This document shows positions 29,821-38,322 of a stretch of DNA of 64,000 bases, piece by piece; position 1 is the first letter of the stretch, and every line of letters starts with the position of its first letter. The stretch lies in NCBI GenBank assembly GCA_905182745.1, contig CAJJCR010000008.1, positions 62,001 through 126,000 of the forward strand, written 5' to 3'. The DNA comes from Bacteroidetes bacterium MED-G20. GTDB lineage: Bacteria; Bacteroidota; Bacteroidia; Flavobacteriales_D; Parvicellaceae. Below the pieces are notes generated by a model, which was given only the letters and a program-made list of their open reading frames with translations, was not told the origin of the DNA and searched no databases. The translations under genes were made by a program, and so were the position numbers.

Positions 29821-30388
29821 CCCACTGAAAGGAACTAATCATTTCTTCCAAGTCTTCAATGATAAAACTAATGCATGGCTTCAATGAGTCGTAATTAGGT
29901 TTGGTTTGAAAAAGTAATTGTCCTGAAAAAAAATGATGTGAACTATCCGTTATTGTAAAAGCATAATTACAAGCAGTATTGCCTTTTATTTCATAGGCAA
30001 GTGCAAAAACTTGTTCATCTTCATTTTTCCAAACTCTTTCTACAATAGCCGATGATTTAAAGCTGTGTTCGTAGACCATTTTTCTAAATCCCTCTGACAT
30101 TTCTAAAAGATTATTATTCAGCTCAAAATATTCACATAGGACTTCCGCTTTAAATTCAGGGAAGATAATAGTTTTGCTACATCCAGGATAGTCTTTAAAT
30201 TTTTGTTCCCATGAAGCATAATCGGGAAGTTTAAAGCTAAACATACAAGAATCTTTTATATCATAAAAATCTTTTACAGGCAAGTCTATTCTCAAGTAAC
30301 TTTTTGGCTTTGGGAAAGTTTTTTCCCTCGAACAACCTAAGGCTACAATTAAAATAGATATTGATAAATATTTCAGGAAATTAATCAA
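29813..30388 (-). CDS. gldD: Gliding motility lipoprotein GldD
   Basis: The 191-residue protein has a lipoprotein signal (ISILIVALGCSRE, lipidated Cys about residue 19), then the GldD pattern PKPKSYLRIDLP and repeated SFKLPDYASWE/ CSKTIIFPEFKAEV elements. GldD is needed for gliding and for type IX secretion in Flavobacterium. It overlaps the end of gldE by eight bases, as is common for this gene pair. The secreted proteins with T9SS sorting domains in this window are consistent with an active system. Confidence 0.9.
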   Translation of the reverse strand: MINFLKYLSISILIVALGCSREKTFPKPKSYLRIDLPVKDFYDIKDSCMFSFKLPDYASWEQKFKDYPGCSKTIIFPEFKAEVLCEYFELNNNLLEMSEGFRKMVYEHSFKSSAIVERVWKNEDEQVFALAYEIKGNTACNYAFTITDSSHHFFSGQLLFQTKPNYDSLKPCISFIIEDLEEMISSFQWVN

Positions 30389-31706
30389 TTCTAACTTTTA
30401 GTTTCTTGATTCTTCTTTTATCAGATGCTTCAATAGTAAAATGGTAATTTTGATAGGAGATTCTTTCATTTTTTAATAAAATTTTGCCTGCTTGCTCAAT
30501 ACAAAAACCAGCTAAAGTATCAGATTCTCCCTTTGCTTTCTCAAAAATTTTCCCATCTATATTTAAAATTTTATAAAAGTCAATTAAAGGAGTTTTTCCA
30601 TCAAAAATATAATTACGCTCATCAATTTTCAAAAATGTAACATCTCTTTCGTCAAATTCATCGGTAATATCTCCAACTATTTCTTCAAGTACATCTTCTA
30701 AAGAAACTATTCCTGACGAACCTCCATATTCATCAACAACAATTGCTATATGGGTTTTTTCCTCCTGAAATTCTTTTAGTAAGTCATCAAGTTTTTTGTT
30801 TTCAGGGACAAATTTAGCATCTCTTAAAAGCTGTTTCCAATCATACTTAGAACCTTCATTCATATTGGCTAATAAGTCTTTAACATATAAAATTCCTTTA
30901 ATTTGATCAAAAGTTTCTTCGTATACAGGAATTCTAGAAAACTTAACAGTTTTTAGTTCGTTAATTAGAGATTTATAATTTAAATCTGTTCTAAATGCTA
31001 AAACATCTGTTCTGGGAGTCATAATTTGTTTTACGTCTGTATTTCCAAATTTTGATATCCCTTCCAAAATTTTTTTTTCCTCATTATTTTCTACACTATC
31101 TTTTGTTAAATCAAGTGCATGCTTAAGTTCCTCCGAATATAAAAGCTCAATTTTCTTATCAATTTTTTTGTCAATTATTGATGTGCTCGATATAAGTAAA
31201 TTACTTAAAGGGTTGAAGATGATTTTTAAAATGGTAATAGGTAAGGCCATTATTTTTGAAAATCTTATGTTGTAACTATTGGCATAAACCTTAGGAATAA
31301 CCTCTCCAAATAGTAAAATTATAAATGTTACAGAAACCACTTGGATAATAAAACTGGTTATTATGTTTTGTGATTTAGAATGGAAAATTTCACTCATTAT
31401 TATTGAAGAAACTAAAACTATAGCCACATTAACCAGATTATTCCCGATCAATATTGTTGCTAAAAGTTTTTTTGGACTTTCTAGTAATTTTAAAACTCTG
31501 TTGCTATTTTTGTTTTCAGTTTCGTTAGACAAATCTACCTTCTGCGAATTAGATAAGCCAAAAATTGCTACCTCAGACCCTGAAAGAAGAGCAGATAACA
31601 AAACTAAAATTAACATAGCTAAAACCCATATTCCAAGGCTAGGATTTGAAAAATCCACGATAATTAAAGGTTTTAATAAAAATTTAAAAGCAGGGGGGAT
31701 TTCCAA
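30381..31706 (-). CDS. gldE: GldE, CNNM/CorC-type transporter-associated protein
   Basis: The protein has an N-terminal CNNM (DUF21) membrane domain (LLSALLSGSEVAIFGLS, about residues 30-200), a CBS pair (MTPRTDVLAF and TKIAI VVDEYGGSSG, about 220-350) and a C-terminal CorC_HlyC domain. It belongs to the hemolysin C/CorC superfamily. Position between ssb and gldD identifies it as GldE, which supports GldD function in gliding bacteria. Its biochemical role (ion transport or sensing) is unproven. Confidence 0.9.
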   Translation of the reverse strand: MEIPPAFKFLLKPLIIVDFSNPSLGIWVLAMLILVLLSALLSGSEVAIFGLSNSQKVDLSNETENKNSNRVLKLLESPKKLLATILIGNNLVNVAIVLVSSIIMSEIFHSKSQNIITSFIIQVVSVTFIILLFGEVIPKVYANSYNIRFSKIMALPITILKIIFNPLSNLLISSTSIIDKKIDKKIELLYSEELKHALDLTKDSVENNEEKKILEGISKFGNTDVKQIMTPRTDVLAFRTDLNYKSLINELKTVKFSRIPVYEETFDQIKGILYVKDLLANMNEGSKYDWKQLLRDAKFVPENKKLDDLLKEFQEEKTHIAIVVDEYGGSSGIVSLEDVLEEIVGDITDEFDERDVTFLKIDERNYIFDGKTPLIDFYKILNIDGKIFEKAKGESDTLAGFCIEQAGKILLKNERISYQNYHFTIEASDKRRIKKLKVRID

Positions 31707-31721
31707 TTCGTGTTATTTGAT

Positions 31722-32168
31722 TTAAAATGGTAAATCATCATTTTCATCAGGAGATGAAAATTCCTTTTCAGGAGATGATTTACTTTCATTTTCTGCAGGC
31801 TTCATAGGGTTAGAGCTAGCCATAGACTCTCCTGTACTACCTAGCATGGTGAGATTATCGGTAATTACTTCTGTCGAATATCTATTGTTCCCTTCTTTAT
31901 CTTGCCAAGTTCTTGTTTTAAGTTTCCCTTCTATGTAGACTTTGGCTCCTTTTTTTAGGTATTTCTCTGCGATTTCTGCAAGTCCTCTCCAAGCAACGAT
32001 ATTATGCCATTCGGTTTGAGAAACTTTTTCACCTGTTTTTCTGTCTTTGTAATTTTCAGAAGTTGCAATAGAAAAGTTTGCTACTGCCGCTCCATTTTCT
32101 AAATGCCTTACTTCAGGATCTTTTCCTAAATTACCAATTAGAATTACTTTATTTACGCTACCTGCCAT
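31722..32168 (-). CDS. ssb: Single-stranded DNA-binding protein
   Basis: The OB fold covers about residues 4-108 ([49 protein letters not shown]). A Ser/Glu-rich linker leads to the acidic tip DDLPF, the docking peptide for DNA metabolism partners. At 148 residues it is a normal SSB. It lies between mutY and gldE as in other Flavobacteria. Confidence 0.95.
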   Translation of the reverse strand: MAGSVNKVILIGNLGKDPEVRHLENGAAVANFSIATSENYKDRKTGEKVSQTEWHNIVAWRGLAEIAEKYLKKGAKVYIEGKLKTRTWQDKEGNNRYSTEVITDNLTMLGSTGESMASSNPMKPAENESKSSPEKEFSSPDENDDLPF

Positions 32169-32186
32169 GATTTACTTTTATAGTAT

Positions 32187-32194
32187 CAAATTTA
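32187..32194 (-). promoter_or_regulatory. -7 promoter element of ssb (TAAATTTG)
   Basis: The minus strand reads TAAATTTG, ending 18 bases before the ssb ATG. This suggests ssb-gldE-gldD can be transcribed separately from mutY, whose stop lies just downstream of the element. Confidence 0.4.
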
Positions 32195-32195
32195 A

Positions 32196-33233
32196 TTATA
32201 ATCTATGATTACTTAGGTTTTGATTTATATAATTTTCAACAATTTTTGGAACTGCATATTTGTTCAAGTTTTTTATTTCAATTTTTTCATATTTCTTATT
32301 TAGAAAAAGTTTTTTCTTTTCATATTCCCAGAAAACAACATTTAATTTTTGATGTGTTAAAAGATGGGTGACTTCTATTTTTCTAGAAAGTATAGAGCCT
32401 TTAATTAATTCTTCAGGTGGAGAGAAGGATTCTATTGGTTCTTCAAAAAGTGGAAACTGATACATGTTTTTCCAGATATCATTTTTAATTCTTTTTTCTA
32501 AAAAAATAAATTTCTCACTCTTTAGAACCAAAAAGTTAAAAAAACGTTCTTTTTTTATGATTTTTTTAGATTTTATAGGAAGAGAAACTGTTTTATTATT
32601 GTTTAATGCCCAGCAGTTACTTGTTAATGGACATGAGTTACATAAAGGGTTTATAGGTCTACATTGAAGTGCACCAAATTCCATTACGGACTGATTGTAA
32701 GTGTTAATATTTTTCTTTGGTAAATTTTCAAAAGCAATATTTTCAAATATTTTAACCCCTCTAGTTGTATCTATGGGGTCTTCAATTCCAAAATATCTGC
32801 TTAGGACTCTGAAGACATTTCCGTCTAATACTGCTTTTTTTTCGTTGAAGGCAAATGATGCTATTGCAGATGCTGTATATTTACCTACTCCTTTTAGTTT
32901 GATTAATTCAACATAATTTTTTGGAAATTCTCCATTTAAACTCTCAGAAATATATTTAGATGAATAGTGCAAATTCCTTGCTCGACTATAATAACCAAGA
33001 CCTTGCCAAAGTTTTAAAACTATATTTTCATTTGCTTTTGCAAGATCGTGGACATTTGGAAATTTTTTGACAAACTTTAAATAGTATGGAAGGCCTTGAT
33101 CTACTTTGGTTTGTTGAAGAATTATTTCACTAATCCATATTTTATAGGGACTTTTAGTTTCTCTCCACGGTAAGTCTCTTTTATTTTCACTATACCATTT
33201 AATTAATTTTAAACTAAAATCATAATCAATCAT
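32196..33233 (-). CDS. mutY: A/G-specific adenine glycosylase MutY
   Basis: MutY removes adenine paired with 8-oxoguanine. The helix-hairpin-helix (LKGVGKYTASAIASFAF), the catalytic Asp just after (VLDGNVFRV) and the four-Cys [4Fe-4S] loop (CRPINPLCNSCPLTSNC) are intact, with a C-terminal NUDIX-like domain from about residue 225. I start it at MIDYDFSL (33233): the family begins here, and a -7 element TATTTTTG ends five bases upstream. An in-frame upstream extension to 33302 would run through the HU promoter and has no homology features. Confidence 0.93.
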   Translation of the reverse strand: MIDYDFSLKLIKWYSENKRDLPWRETKSPYKIWISEIILQQTKVDQGLPYYLKFVKKFPNVHDLAKANENIVLKLWQGLGYYSRARNLHYSSKYISESLNGEFPKNYVELIKLKGVGKYTASAIASFAFNEKKAVLDGNVFRVLSRYFGIEDPIDTTRGVKIFENIAFENLPKKNINTYNQSVMEFGALQCRPINPLCNSCPLTSNCWALNNNKTVSLPIKSKKIIKKERFFNFLVLKSEKFIFLEKRIKNDIWKNMYQFPLFEEPIESFSPPEELIKGSILSRKIEVTHLLTHQKLNVVFWEYEKKKLFLNKKYEKIEIKNLNKYAVPKIVENYINQNLSNHRL

Positions 33234-33238
33234 ACTTG

Positions 33239-33246
33239 CAAAAATA
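33239..33246 (-). promoter_or_regulatory. -7 element five bases before the mutY ATG (TATTTTTG)
   Basis: The minus strand reads TATTTTTG then CAAGT then ATG. With transcription starting a few bases after the -7 element, the mRNA would begin at or next to the start codon. The same spacing occurs at thiL and murB. Confidence 0.45.
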
Positions 33247-33286
33247 AAAAACTCAGCGGTAGCTTTATGGCTTTCATAAATAAAAT

Positions 33287-33294
33287 TATATTTG
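33287..33294 (+). promoter_or_regulatory. -7 promoter element of the HU gene (TATATTTG)
   Basis: TATATTTG, followed by C as at suf and secDF, ends 34 bases before the HU start codon. No TTG is found at the -33 distance. Confidence 0.45.
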
Positions 33295-33328
33295 CAATCC
33301 AATAAATGGTGAAATCCTAATTTTAACT

Positions 33329-33616
33329 ATGACAAAAGCAGACTTAATTTCAGAAATAACAGAAAAGACAGGTGTTGAAAAAATAGCTGTTCAGGCAACA
33401 GTAGAATCACTGATGACTTCAATTATTGATGCGATGGAAAGTGGTGAAAATGTTTATTTACGTGGATTTGGAAGTTTCGTGATTAAAAAAAGAGCTGAAA
33501 AAACTGGTAGAGATATTTCTAAAAATACAACAATCATAATACCAGAGCATTTTGTTCCTACCTTTAAGCCAGCAAAAACTTTTGTTGAAGGAGTTAAAAA
33601 TAAGATTAAGAAATAA
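33329..33616 (+). CDS. HU-family DNA-binding protein
   Basis: The 95-residue basic protein has the HU/IHF fold: two N-terminal helices (TKADLISEITEKTGVEK) and the DNA-binding beta arms (YLRGFGSFVIKKRAEKTGRD...PEHFVPTFKPAKTF), with the arm-tip proline region IIIPEHF. HU organises the nucleoid. A small basic protein gene and RNase E/G follow on the same strand, an order seen in other Flavobacteria. Confidence 0.92.
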   Translation: MTKADLISEITEKTGVEKIAVQATVESLMTSIIDAMESGENVYLRGFGSFVIKKRAEKTGRDISKNTTIIIPEHFVPTFKPAKTFVEGVKNKIKK

Positions 33617-33648
33617 TAAAGTATTTAATAATAATTTAAAAGATTAGT

Positions 33649-33738
33649 ATGCCTAGCGGTAAAAAAAGAAAAAGACATAAGATGTCTACACATAAGAGGA
33701 AAAAGCGTCTGAGAAAAAACAGACACAAGAATAAGTAG
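33649..33738 (+). CDS. 29-residue basic protein, COX24/AURKAIP1 (mS38)-like
   Basis: This very short gene encodes 29 residues, starting MPSGKKRKRHKM and continuing THKRKKRLRKNRHKNK, almost entirely Lys, Arg and His. The pattern KKRKRHKMxTHKRKKRLRKxRHK is the COX24/AURKAIP1 domain found in mitochondrial ribosomal protein mS38 and in short Bacteroidota proteins. A ribosome- or rRNA-associated role is likely from the family but unproven here. It sits between HU and RNase E/G, 32 bases after HU and 63 bases before the RNase gene. Confidence 0.85.
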   Translation: MPSGKKRKRHKMSTHKRKKRLRKNRHKNK

Positions 33739-33791
33739 TCTTTTTCCACTGACAATATTATTTTATTGTACCCGCTCTGCTATAATCAGAT

Positions 33792-33797
33792 AGGAGG
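33792..33797 (+). promoter_or_regulatory. Strong Shine-Dalgarno AGGAGG before a GTG start
   Basis: AGGAGG stands four bases before the GTG that starts the RNase E/G gene. It identifies that GTG as the start. It stands out here because most genes in the window show no Shine-Dalgarno sequence, as is usual in Bacteroidota. Confidence 0.75.
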
Positions 33798-33801
33798 TTA
33801 A

Positions 33802-35346
33802 GTGTCGTATGAATTAGTTATAAATTCATCATCAGACGAAGTAGTAACTGCATTGCTTTATGACAACAAATTAGTTGAAATTCATAAAGAAGGTCTTGAT
33901 GACCGATTTAATGTAGGTGATGTTTATCTTGGTAAGGTTAAAAAAATCGTACCTAGTTTAAACGCAGCATTTGTCGATGTTGGATACGAAAAAGATGCAT
34001 TCTTGCATTATTTAGATTTAGGTCCACAATATAGATCAATGAGCAAATTTGCCAAAGATTCTATTTCTGGAAAACAATCAACCCACAAACTTGGTTACAA
34101 TAAGATAGAACCAGATATATTAAAAGATGGAAAGATAAAAGAACATCTCTCTTCCAACCAGATAATTGCTGTTCAGGTAACTAAAGAGCCAATATCCTCT
34201 AAGGGGCCAAGGCTGAGTGCTGAAGTGACTATACCAGGAAGATTTTTGGTTTTAGTTCCATTTTCAGAAAAGATTTCAGTTTCTCAAAAAATAAAGGATC
34301 CTGCTGAAAGAAATCGTTTAAAGAGACTTATCAATAGTATTAGACCAAGAAAATTTGGTGTGATTATTAGAACTGTAGCTCAGAATAAAAAAGTTGCCGA
34401 ATTGGACCAAGACCTTAGAGATTTAGAACAAAAATGGTCTAAAATGTTCAAAGAGCTTAAAGATGCCTCTCCAAGAAAAAAGCTACTTGGAGAAATGAAT
34501 AGGGCTACTACTGTCTTAAGAGACGAGTTAAATAAAGAGTTTACAAGTATTCACGTAGATGATGAGTCTTTATATAATGAGCTAAAGGATTATGTTAAGA
34601 CTATAGCTCCCGAAAAGGAAGATATTGTTAAGCTTTATCAAGGAAAAGTAAGTCTATTCGAAAGCAAGGGGATTAACAAGCAAATAAAAGCAACTTTTGG
34701 CAGGAAAGTTAATTTAAAATCTGGAGCCTATTTAATAATTGATCATACTGAGGCAATGCATGTTGTGGATGTTAATAGCGGAAACCGAAAGGCCACCAAT
34801 GTCAATCAAGAATTAAATGCTTTAGAAACCAACTTAGAATCTGCTGAAGAAATTGCTAGACTTTTAAGGCTAAGAGATATGGGTGGTATTGTAGCTGTCG
34901 ATTTTATCGATATGTACGATAGAGCTAACAATAAAAAGCTTATTGAAAGTTTTAGAAAGTTCATGAAGGACGATAAGGCAAAGCACAATATTCAGCCCCC
35001 TAGTAGATTTGGAGTTGTAGAATTGACTAGACAGCGAGTTCGTCCAGAAACTGAAATTAAAACGACTGAAGCTTGTCCAACTTGTCTTGGGAAAGGTGAA
35101 GTACAAGCCTCTATTTTAATAATTGATGAAATTGATTCAATGCTAAACTCAATAATGATTGAGGGGATTGCAAAATCTATTACTTTAAATGTTCATCCCT
35201 TTATTGACGCTTTTTTGAAAAAAGGTGTCAAAAACATCCAAAGGCAATGGTTTTTAAAGTATAAAAAATGGATTGCTGTTAGACCGATGACAGAGCTTGG
35301 TATTTTACAATATCAGTTTTTAGACGAGTCGGATAACTCTATTTAA
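33802..35346 (+). CDS. Ribonuclease E/G family protein
   Basis: The 514-residue protein is an RNase G-like endoribonuclease for RNA processing and decay. It has an S1 domain (VGDVYLGKVKKIVPSLNAAFVDVGYEKDAFLH, about residues 36-130), an RNase H-like and a DNase I-like catalytic region with DVNSG and VAVDFIDM carrying the Mg-binding Asp residues, and the Zn-link Cys pair CPTCLGKG. It lacks the long C-terminal scaffold of E. coli RNase E. Start is GTG with a strong Shine-Dalgarno. Its stop is three bases from the stop of the convergent thiL gene. Confidence 0.92.
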   Translation: MSYELVINSSSDEVVTALLYDNKLVEIHKEGLDDRFNVGDVYLGKVKKIVPSLNAAFVDVGYEKDAFLHYLDLGPQYRSMSKFAKDSISGKQSTHKLGYNKIEPDILKDGKIKEHLSSNQIIAVQVTKEPISSKGPRLSAEVTIPGRFLVLVPFSEKISVSQKIKDPAERNRLKRLINSIRPRKFGVIIRTVAQNKKVAELDQDLRDLEQKWSKMFKELKDASPRKKLLGEMNRATTVLRDELNKEFTSIHVDDESLYNELKDYVKTIAPEKEDIVKLYQGKVSLFESKGINKQIKATFGRKVNLKSGAYLIIDHTEAMHVVDVNSGNRKATNVNQELNALETNLESAEEIARLLRLRDMGGIVAVDFIDMYDRANNKKLIESFRKFMKDDKAKHNIQPPSRFGVVELTRQRVRPETEIKTTEACPTCLGKGEVQASILIIDEIDSMLNSIMIEGIAKSITLNVHPFIDAFLKKGVKNIQRQWFLKYKKWIAVRPMTELGILQYQFLDESDNSI

Positions 35347-35349
35347 ATT

Positions 35350-36387
35350 TTATTTGTTGAAATGGCTCCAACCCTGCGCTTGTAATGGAGTAGAGGTGTT
35401 GCCATTTGCAATTAAATTAATTCCTTGAGATTTTTTGGTAATATGACCTATTACTGTAAGGTTTGGGTCGTTTTTAATTTTCTCATAATCTTTTTGATTA
35501 ATGGTGAAAAGTAATTCGTAGTCTTCTCCTCCATTTAGTGCGGAAACTGTAGGGTTAACATTGAAGTCCATAGACGTTTGATAAGTCTGTGGGTCTATGG
35601 GTATTTTTTCTTCGTAAAGCTGGCAACCAACATTGCTAGATGTGCATATATGAAAAATTTCAGATGCTAATCCATCGGAAATATCTATCATGCTTGTTGG
35701 GATTACCTCACATTTTTTTAAAAATTCAATTACATCTCTCCTTGCTTCAGGTTTAAGTTGTCTTTCTAGGATATAATTAAAGTTATCTAGTTCAGGTTGC
35801 ATATTTGGGTTGCTTTTCCAAACTTCTTTCTCTCTTTGCAGCACGTTAAGCCCCATGTAGGCCCCCCCCAAATCTCCTGTGGTAATTAACAAATCATTTT
35901 CTTTTGCTCCTGACCTTTTGACAATTTCTTTTTTCATTGCTTCTCCAAGTGCTGTTATGCAAATGGTTAAACCATTGATACATGAAGTAATATCTCCCCC
36001 AATTACGTCAATCTTGTATTTTTCACAAGCCAACAAAATACCATCGTAAAGCTCTTCAATTGCTTCTAGTGTGTATTTACTCGAAATAGCCAAACCAACT
36101 GTAATTTGTTTTGGAATACCATTCATGGCGTATATGTCGCTTAAGTTTACAATAACAGATTTATATCCTAAATGTTTTAAAGGGGTGAAAGCCATATCAA
36201 AATGTATTCCTTCCACTAGCATATCAGAACTTACTAAAATTTCTTTACTAGAGTTTATTATTGCAGCATCATCTCCTGGGCCAAGTAAGGTGTTTTCATT
36301 AAATAATTTAATTTTTTTTGTTAGTCTTTCTATAAGTCCAAACTCCCCTAGATCTTTTAGCTCAATATTTTTCTCTTCTTCATTCAT
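35350..36387 (-). CDS. thiL: Thiamine-monophosphate kinase ThiL
   Basis: ThiL phosphorylates thiamine monophosphate to the cofactor thiamine pyrophosphate. The AIR-synthase-like fold shows LGPGDDAAII (metal and ATP site) near residue 35, SSDMLVEGIHFD, KSVIVNLSDIYAMNG, IGGDITS, TTGDLGGAYMGL and the C-terminal DISDGLASE. Length (345) is normal. A TAAATTTG element lies five bases before the ATG. No other thiamine gene is nearby. Confidence 0.93.
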   Translation of the reverse strand: MNEEEKNIELKDLGEFGLIERLTKKIKLFNENTLLGPGDDAAIINSSKEILVSSDMLVEGIHFDMAFTPLKHLGYKSVIVNLSDIYAMNGIPKQITVGLAISSKYTLEAIEELYDGILLACEKYKIDVIGGDITSCINGLTICITALGEAMKKEIVKRSGAKENDLLITTGDLGGAYMGLNVLQREKEVWKSNPNMQPELDNFNYILERQLKPEARRDVIEFLKKCEVIPTSMIDISDGLASEIFHICTSSNVGCQLYEEKIPIDPQTYQTSMDFNVNPTVSALNGGEDYELLFTINQKDYEKIKNDPNLTVIGHITKKSQGINLIANGNTSTPLQAQGWSHFNK

Positions 36388-36392
36388 AGGGG

Positions 36393-36400
36393 CAAATTTA
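36393..36400 (-). promoter_or_regulatory. -7 element five bases before the thiL ATG (TAAATTTG)
   Basis: The minus strand reads TAAATTTG, then CCCCT, then ATG. The spacing implies a leaderless or near-leaderless transcript. No TTG -33 element is seen at 17-23 bases. Confidence 0.45.
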
Positions 36401-36422
36401 GTTCAATACTTATAATTTCACC

Positions 36423-36441
36423 TTGTTATTTTCAATAACAA
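36423..36441. promoter_or_regulatory. Inverted repeat between thiL and the suf operon
   Basis: TTGTTATT and AATAACAA pair perfectly around a three-base TTC centre. It lies between divergent promoters: 57 bases upstream of the suf -7 element and 22 bases upstream of the thiL element. Position suggests an operator, perhaps for the suf operon; the regulator is unknown. Confidence 0.42.
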
Positions 36442-36497
36442 TTTATTCTTGTGTCAAATACTATTCAACAATTCTTTTTTCATCTGTTATTTTGAGG

Positions 36498-36505
36498 TAT
36501 ATTTG
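36498..36505 (+). promoter_or_regulatory. -7 promoter element of the suf operon (TATATTTG)
   Basis: TATATTTG followed by C lies 29 bases before the sufA-like ATG. The flanking sequence has no clear TTG at the -33 distance. Confidence 0.45.
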
Positions 36506-36534
36506 CATTAATTAAAACTATTTTAAATAGATAG

Positions 36535-36858
36535 ATGATTAAAGTAACAGAAAATGCGAAGTCAAAAGCTTTACAGCTTATGAAAGATGACGGTAACGAA
36601 GGTTATTTTATAAGAGTTGGTGTTAAAGGTGGAGGCTGTTCAGGCTTGATGTATGAACTCAAATTTGACAATACTTTAAGTGATAGCGATAAATCTTTTA
36701 TGGATAACGGAATAAAAGTTGTTGTAGATAAAAAAAGTTTTCTTTATCTAGTAGGGACAACTTTAGATTTTTCAGGAGGATTAAATGGTAAAGGATTTGT
36801 TTTCAGCAATCCTAATGCTGATAGAACTTGTGGATGTGGAGAAAGTTTTTCATTGTAA
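36535..36858 (+). CDS. SufA/IscA/ErpA-type Fe-S carrier protein
   Basis: The 107-residue A-type carrier has the three conserved Cys: Cys in VKGGGCSGLMY and the CGC pair in RTCGCGESFSL at the C-terminus. It receives Fe-S clusters from SufBCD and hands them to target proteins. It is the first gene of a four-gene suf operon and lies nine bases upstream of sufB. Confidence 0.92.
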   Translation: MIKVTENAKSKALQLMKDDGNEGYFIRVGVKGGGCSGLMYELKFDNTLSDSDKSFMDNGIKVVVDKKSFLYLVGTTLDFSGGLNGKGFVFSNPNADRTCGCGESFSL

Positions 36859-36867
36859 AACGGATAA

Positions 36868-38313
36868 ATGTCATATACTGAAAAAGAATTAAAAGAAGAG
36901 TTAGACAACAAATCCTATGAATTTGGTTTTGTTACTGATATCGAAAGCGAAAAGGCTCCAAATGGACTCAATGAGGATATAATTAAATTAATTTCTTCAA
37001 AAAAAAATGAACCTCAATGGCTGCTTGCATATAGATTAGAAGCTTTTCGTGTTTGGCAAAAAATGTCAGAACCAAATTGGGCTCATGTCAAATATACAAA
37101 GCCAGATTTTCAAAATATCTCTTACTATGCAGCACCAAAAAAGAAAAAAGAACTCCAAAGTTTAGATGAGGTTGATCCTGAACTTTTAAGGACCATGGAA
37201 AAGTTAGGAATATCCATTGAAGAGCAAAAAAAATTAAGCGGAGTTGCTGTAGATTTTGTTATGGATTCGGTTTCGGTAGCTACTTCTTTCAAAGAAAAAC
37301 TAGGTGAGTTAGGAATTATTTTTTGTTCTTTTTCAGAAGCTGTCCATAATCATCCAGATTTAGTTAAAAAATATATGGGAACTGTTGTTCCTCACACAGA
37401 CAATTATTATTCTGCCTTAAATAGCGCAGTTTTTTCAGATGGTTCATTTTGTTATATTCCCAAAGGTGTCAGATGCCCTATGGAGTTATCTACATATTTC
37501 AGAATTAACGAATCTGGAACTGGACAGTTTGAAAGAACTCTTTTAATAGCAGACGAATCTAGTTATGTAAGTTATTTAGAGGGCTGTACTGCTCCACAAA
37601 GAGACGAAAATCAATTACATGCTGCAGTTGTAGAATTAATTGCTCTTGACAAAGCTGAAATAAAATACTCCACAGTTCAAAATTGGTATCCTGGAGATGC
37701 AAAAGGCAAAGGTGGTGTTTACAATTTTGTTACTAAAAGAGGAATTTGCGGCTATAGATCTAAAATTTCTTGGACTCAGGTAGAAACTGGATCAGCAGTA
37801 ACTTGGAAATACCCTTCATGTATTCTTAAAGGAGATTATTCTATTGGGGAATTTTACTCTGTTGCAGTTACCAACAACTTTCAACAAGCCGATACAGGAA
37901 CTAAAATGATTCATATTGGAAAAAATACTAAATCTACCATTATATCTAAAGGTATTTCTGCAGGAAAAAGTCAAAATAGTTACCGTGGTTTGGTGAAAAT
38001 AGGTAAAGGCGCAAAAAACTCAAGAAACTTTTCTCAGTGTGATTCACTTCTTATGACTGATCAATGTGGTGCTCATACTTTTCCATACATTGAATGTGAG
38101 AATCCAACTGCTACTGTTGAGCATGAAGCAACAACCTCTAAAATTGGAGAAGAACAACTATTTTACTGTATGCAAAGAGGAATAAGTGAAGAAAAGGCAA
38201 TTAGTTTGATAGTAAACGGATATGCAAAAGAAGTTTTAAATAAGTTGCCGATGGAGTTTGCAGTTGAAGCCCAGAAATTATTAGAAATTAGTTTAGAAGG
38301 TTCTGTAGGATAA
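36868..38313 (+). CDS. sufB: Fe-S cluster assembly scaffold SufB
   Basis: SufB is the core scaffold on which the Fe-S cluster is built. The protein (481 residues) has the beta-helix motifs [46 protein letters not shown] and the C-terminal [20 protein letters not shown] with the conserved Cys and an invariant [21 protein letters not shown] block. Its stop is nine bases before sufC. Confidence 0.96.
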   Translation: MSYTEKELKEELDNKSYEFGFVTDIESEKAPNGLNEDIIKLISSKKNEPQWLLAYRLEAFRVWQKMSEPNWAHVKYTKPDFQNISYYAAPKKKKELQSLDEVDPELLRTMEKLGISIEEQKKLSGVAVDFVMDSVSVATSFKEKLGELGIIFCSFSEAVHNHPDLVKKYMGTVVPHTDNYYSALNSAVFSDGSFCYIPKGVRCPMELSTYFRINESGTGQFERTLLIADESSYVSYLEGCTAPQRDENQLHAAVVELIALDKAEIKYSTVQNWYPGDAKGKGGVYNFVTKRGICGYRSKISWTQVETGSAVTWKYPSCILKGDYSIGEFYSVAVTNNFQQADTGTKMIHIGKNTKSTIISKGISAGKSQNSYRGLVKIGKGAKNSRNFSQCDSLLMTDQCGAHTFPYIECENPTATVEHEATTSKIGEEQLFYCMQRGISEEKAISLIVNGYAKEVLNKLPMEFAVEAQKLLEISLEGSVG

Positions 38314-38322
38314 AATTTAATC

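Noticed and set aside
33234-33302. An N-terminal extension of MutY by 23 codons
   Set aside because: It runs through the HU promoter element and the mutY -7 element and lacks family similarity; MIDYDFSL is the natural start.
36423-36441. The inverted repeat upstream of suf as a rho-independent terminator
   Set aside because: Both flanking genes start here rather than end, and the stem is AT-rich, so it is a poor terminator.
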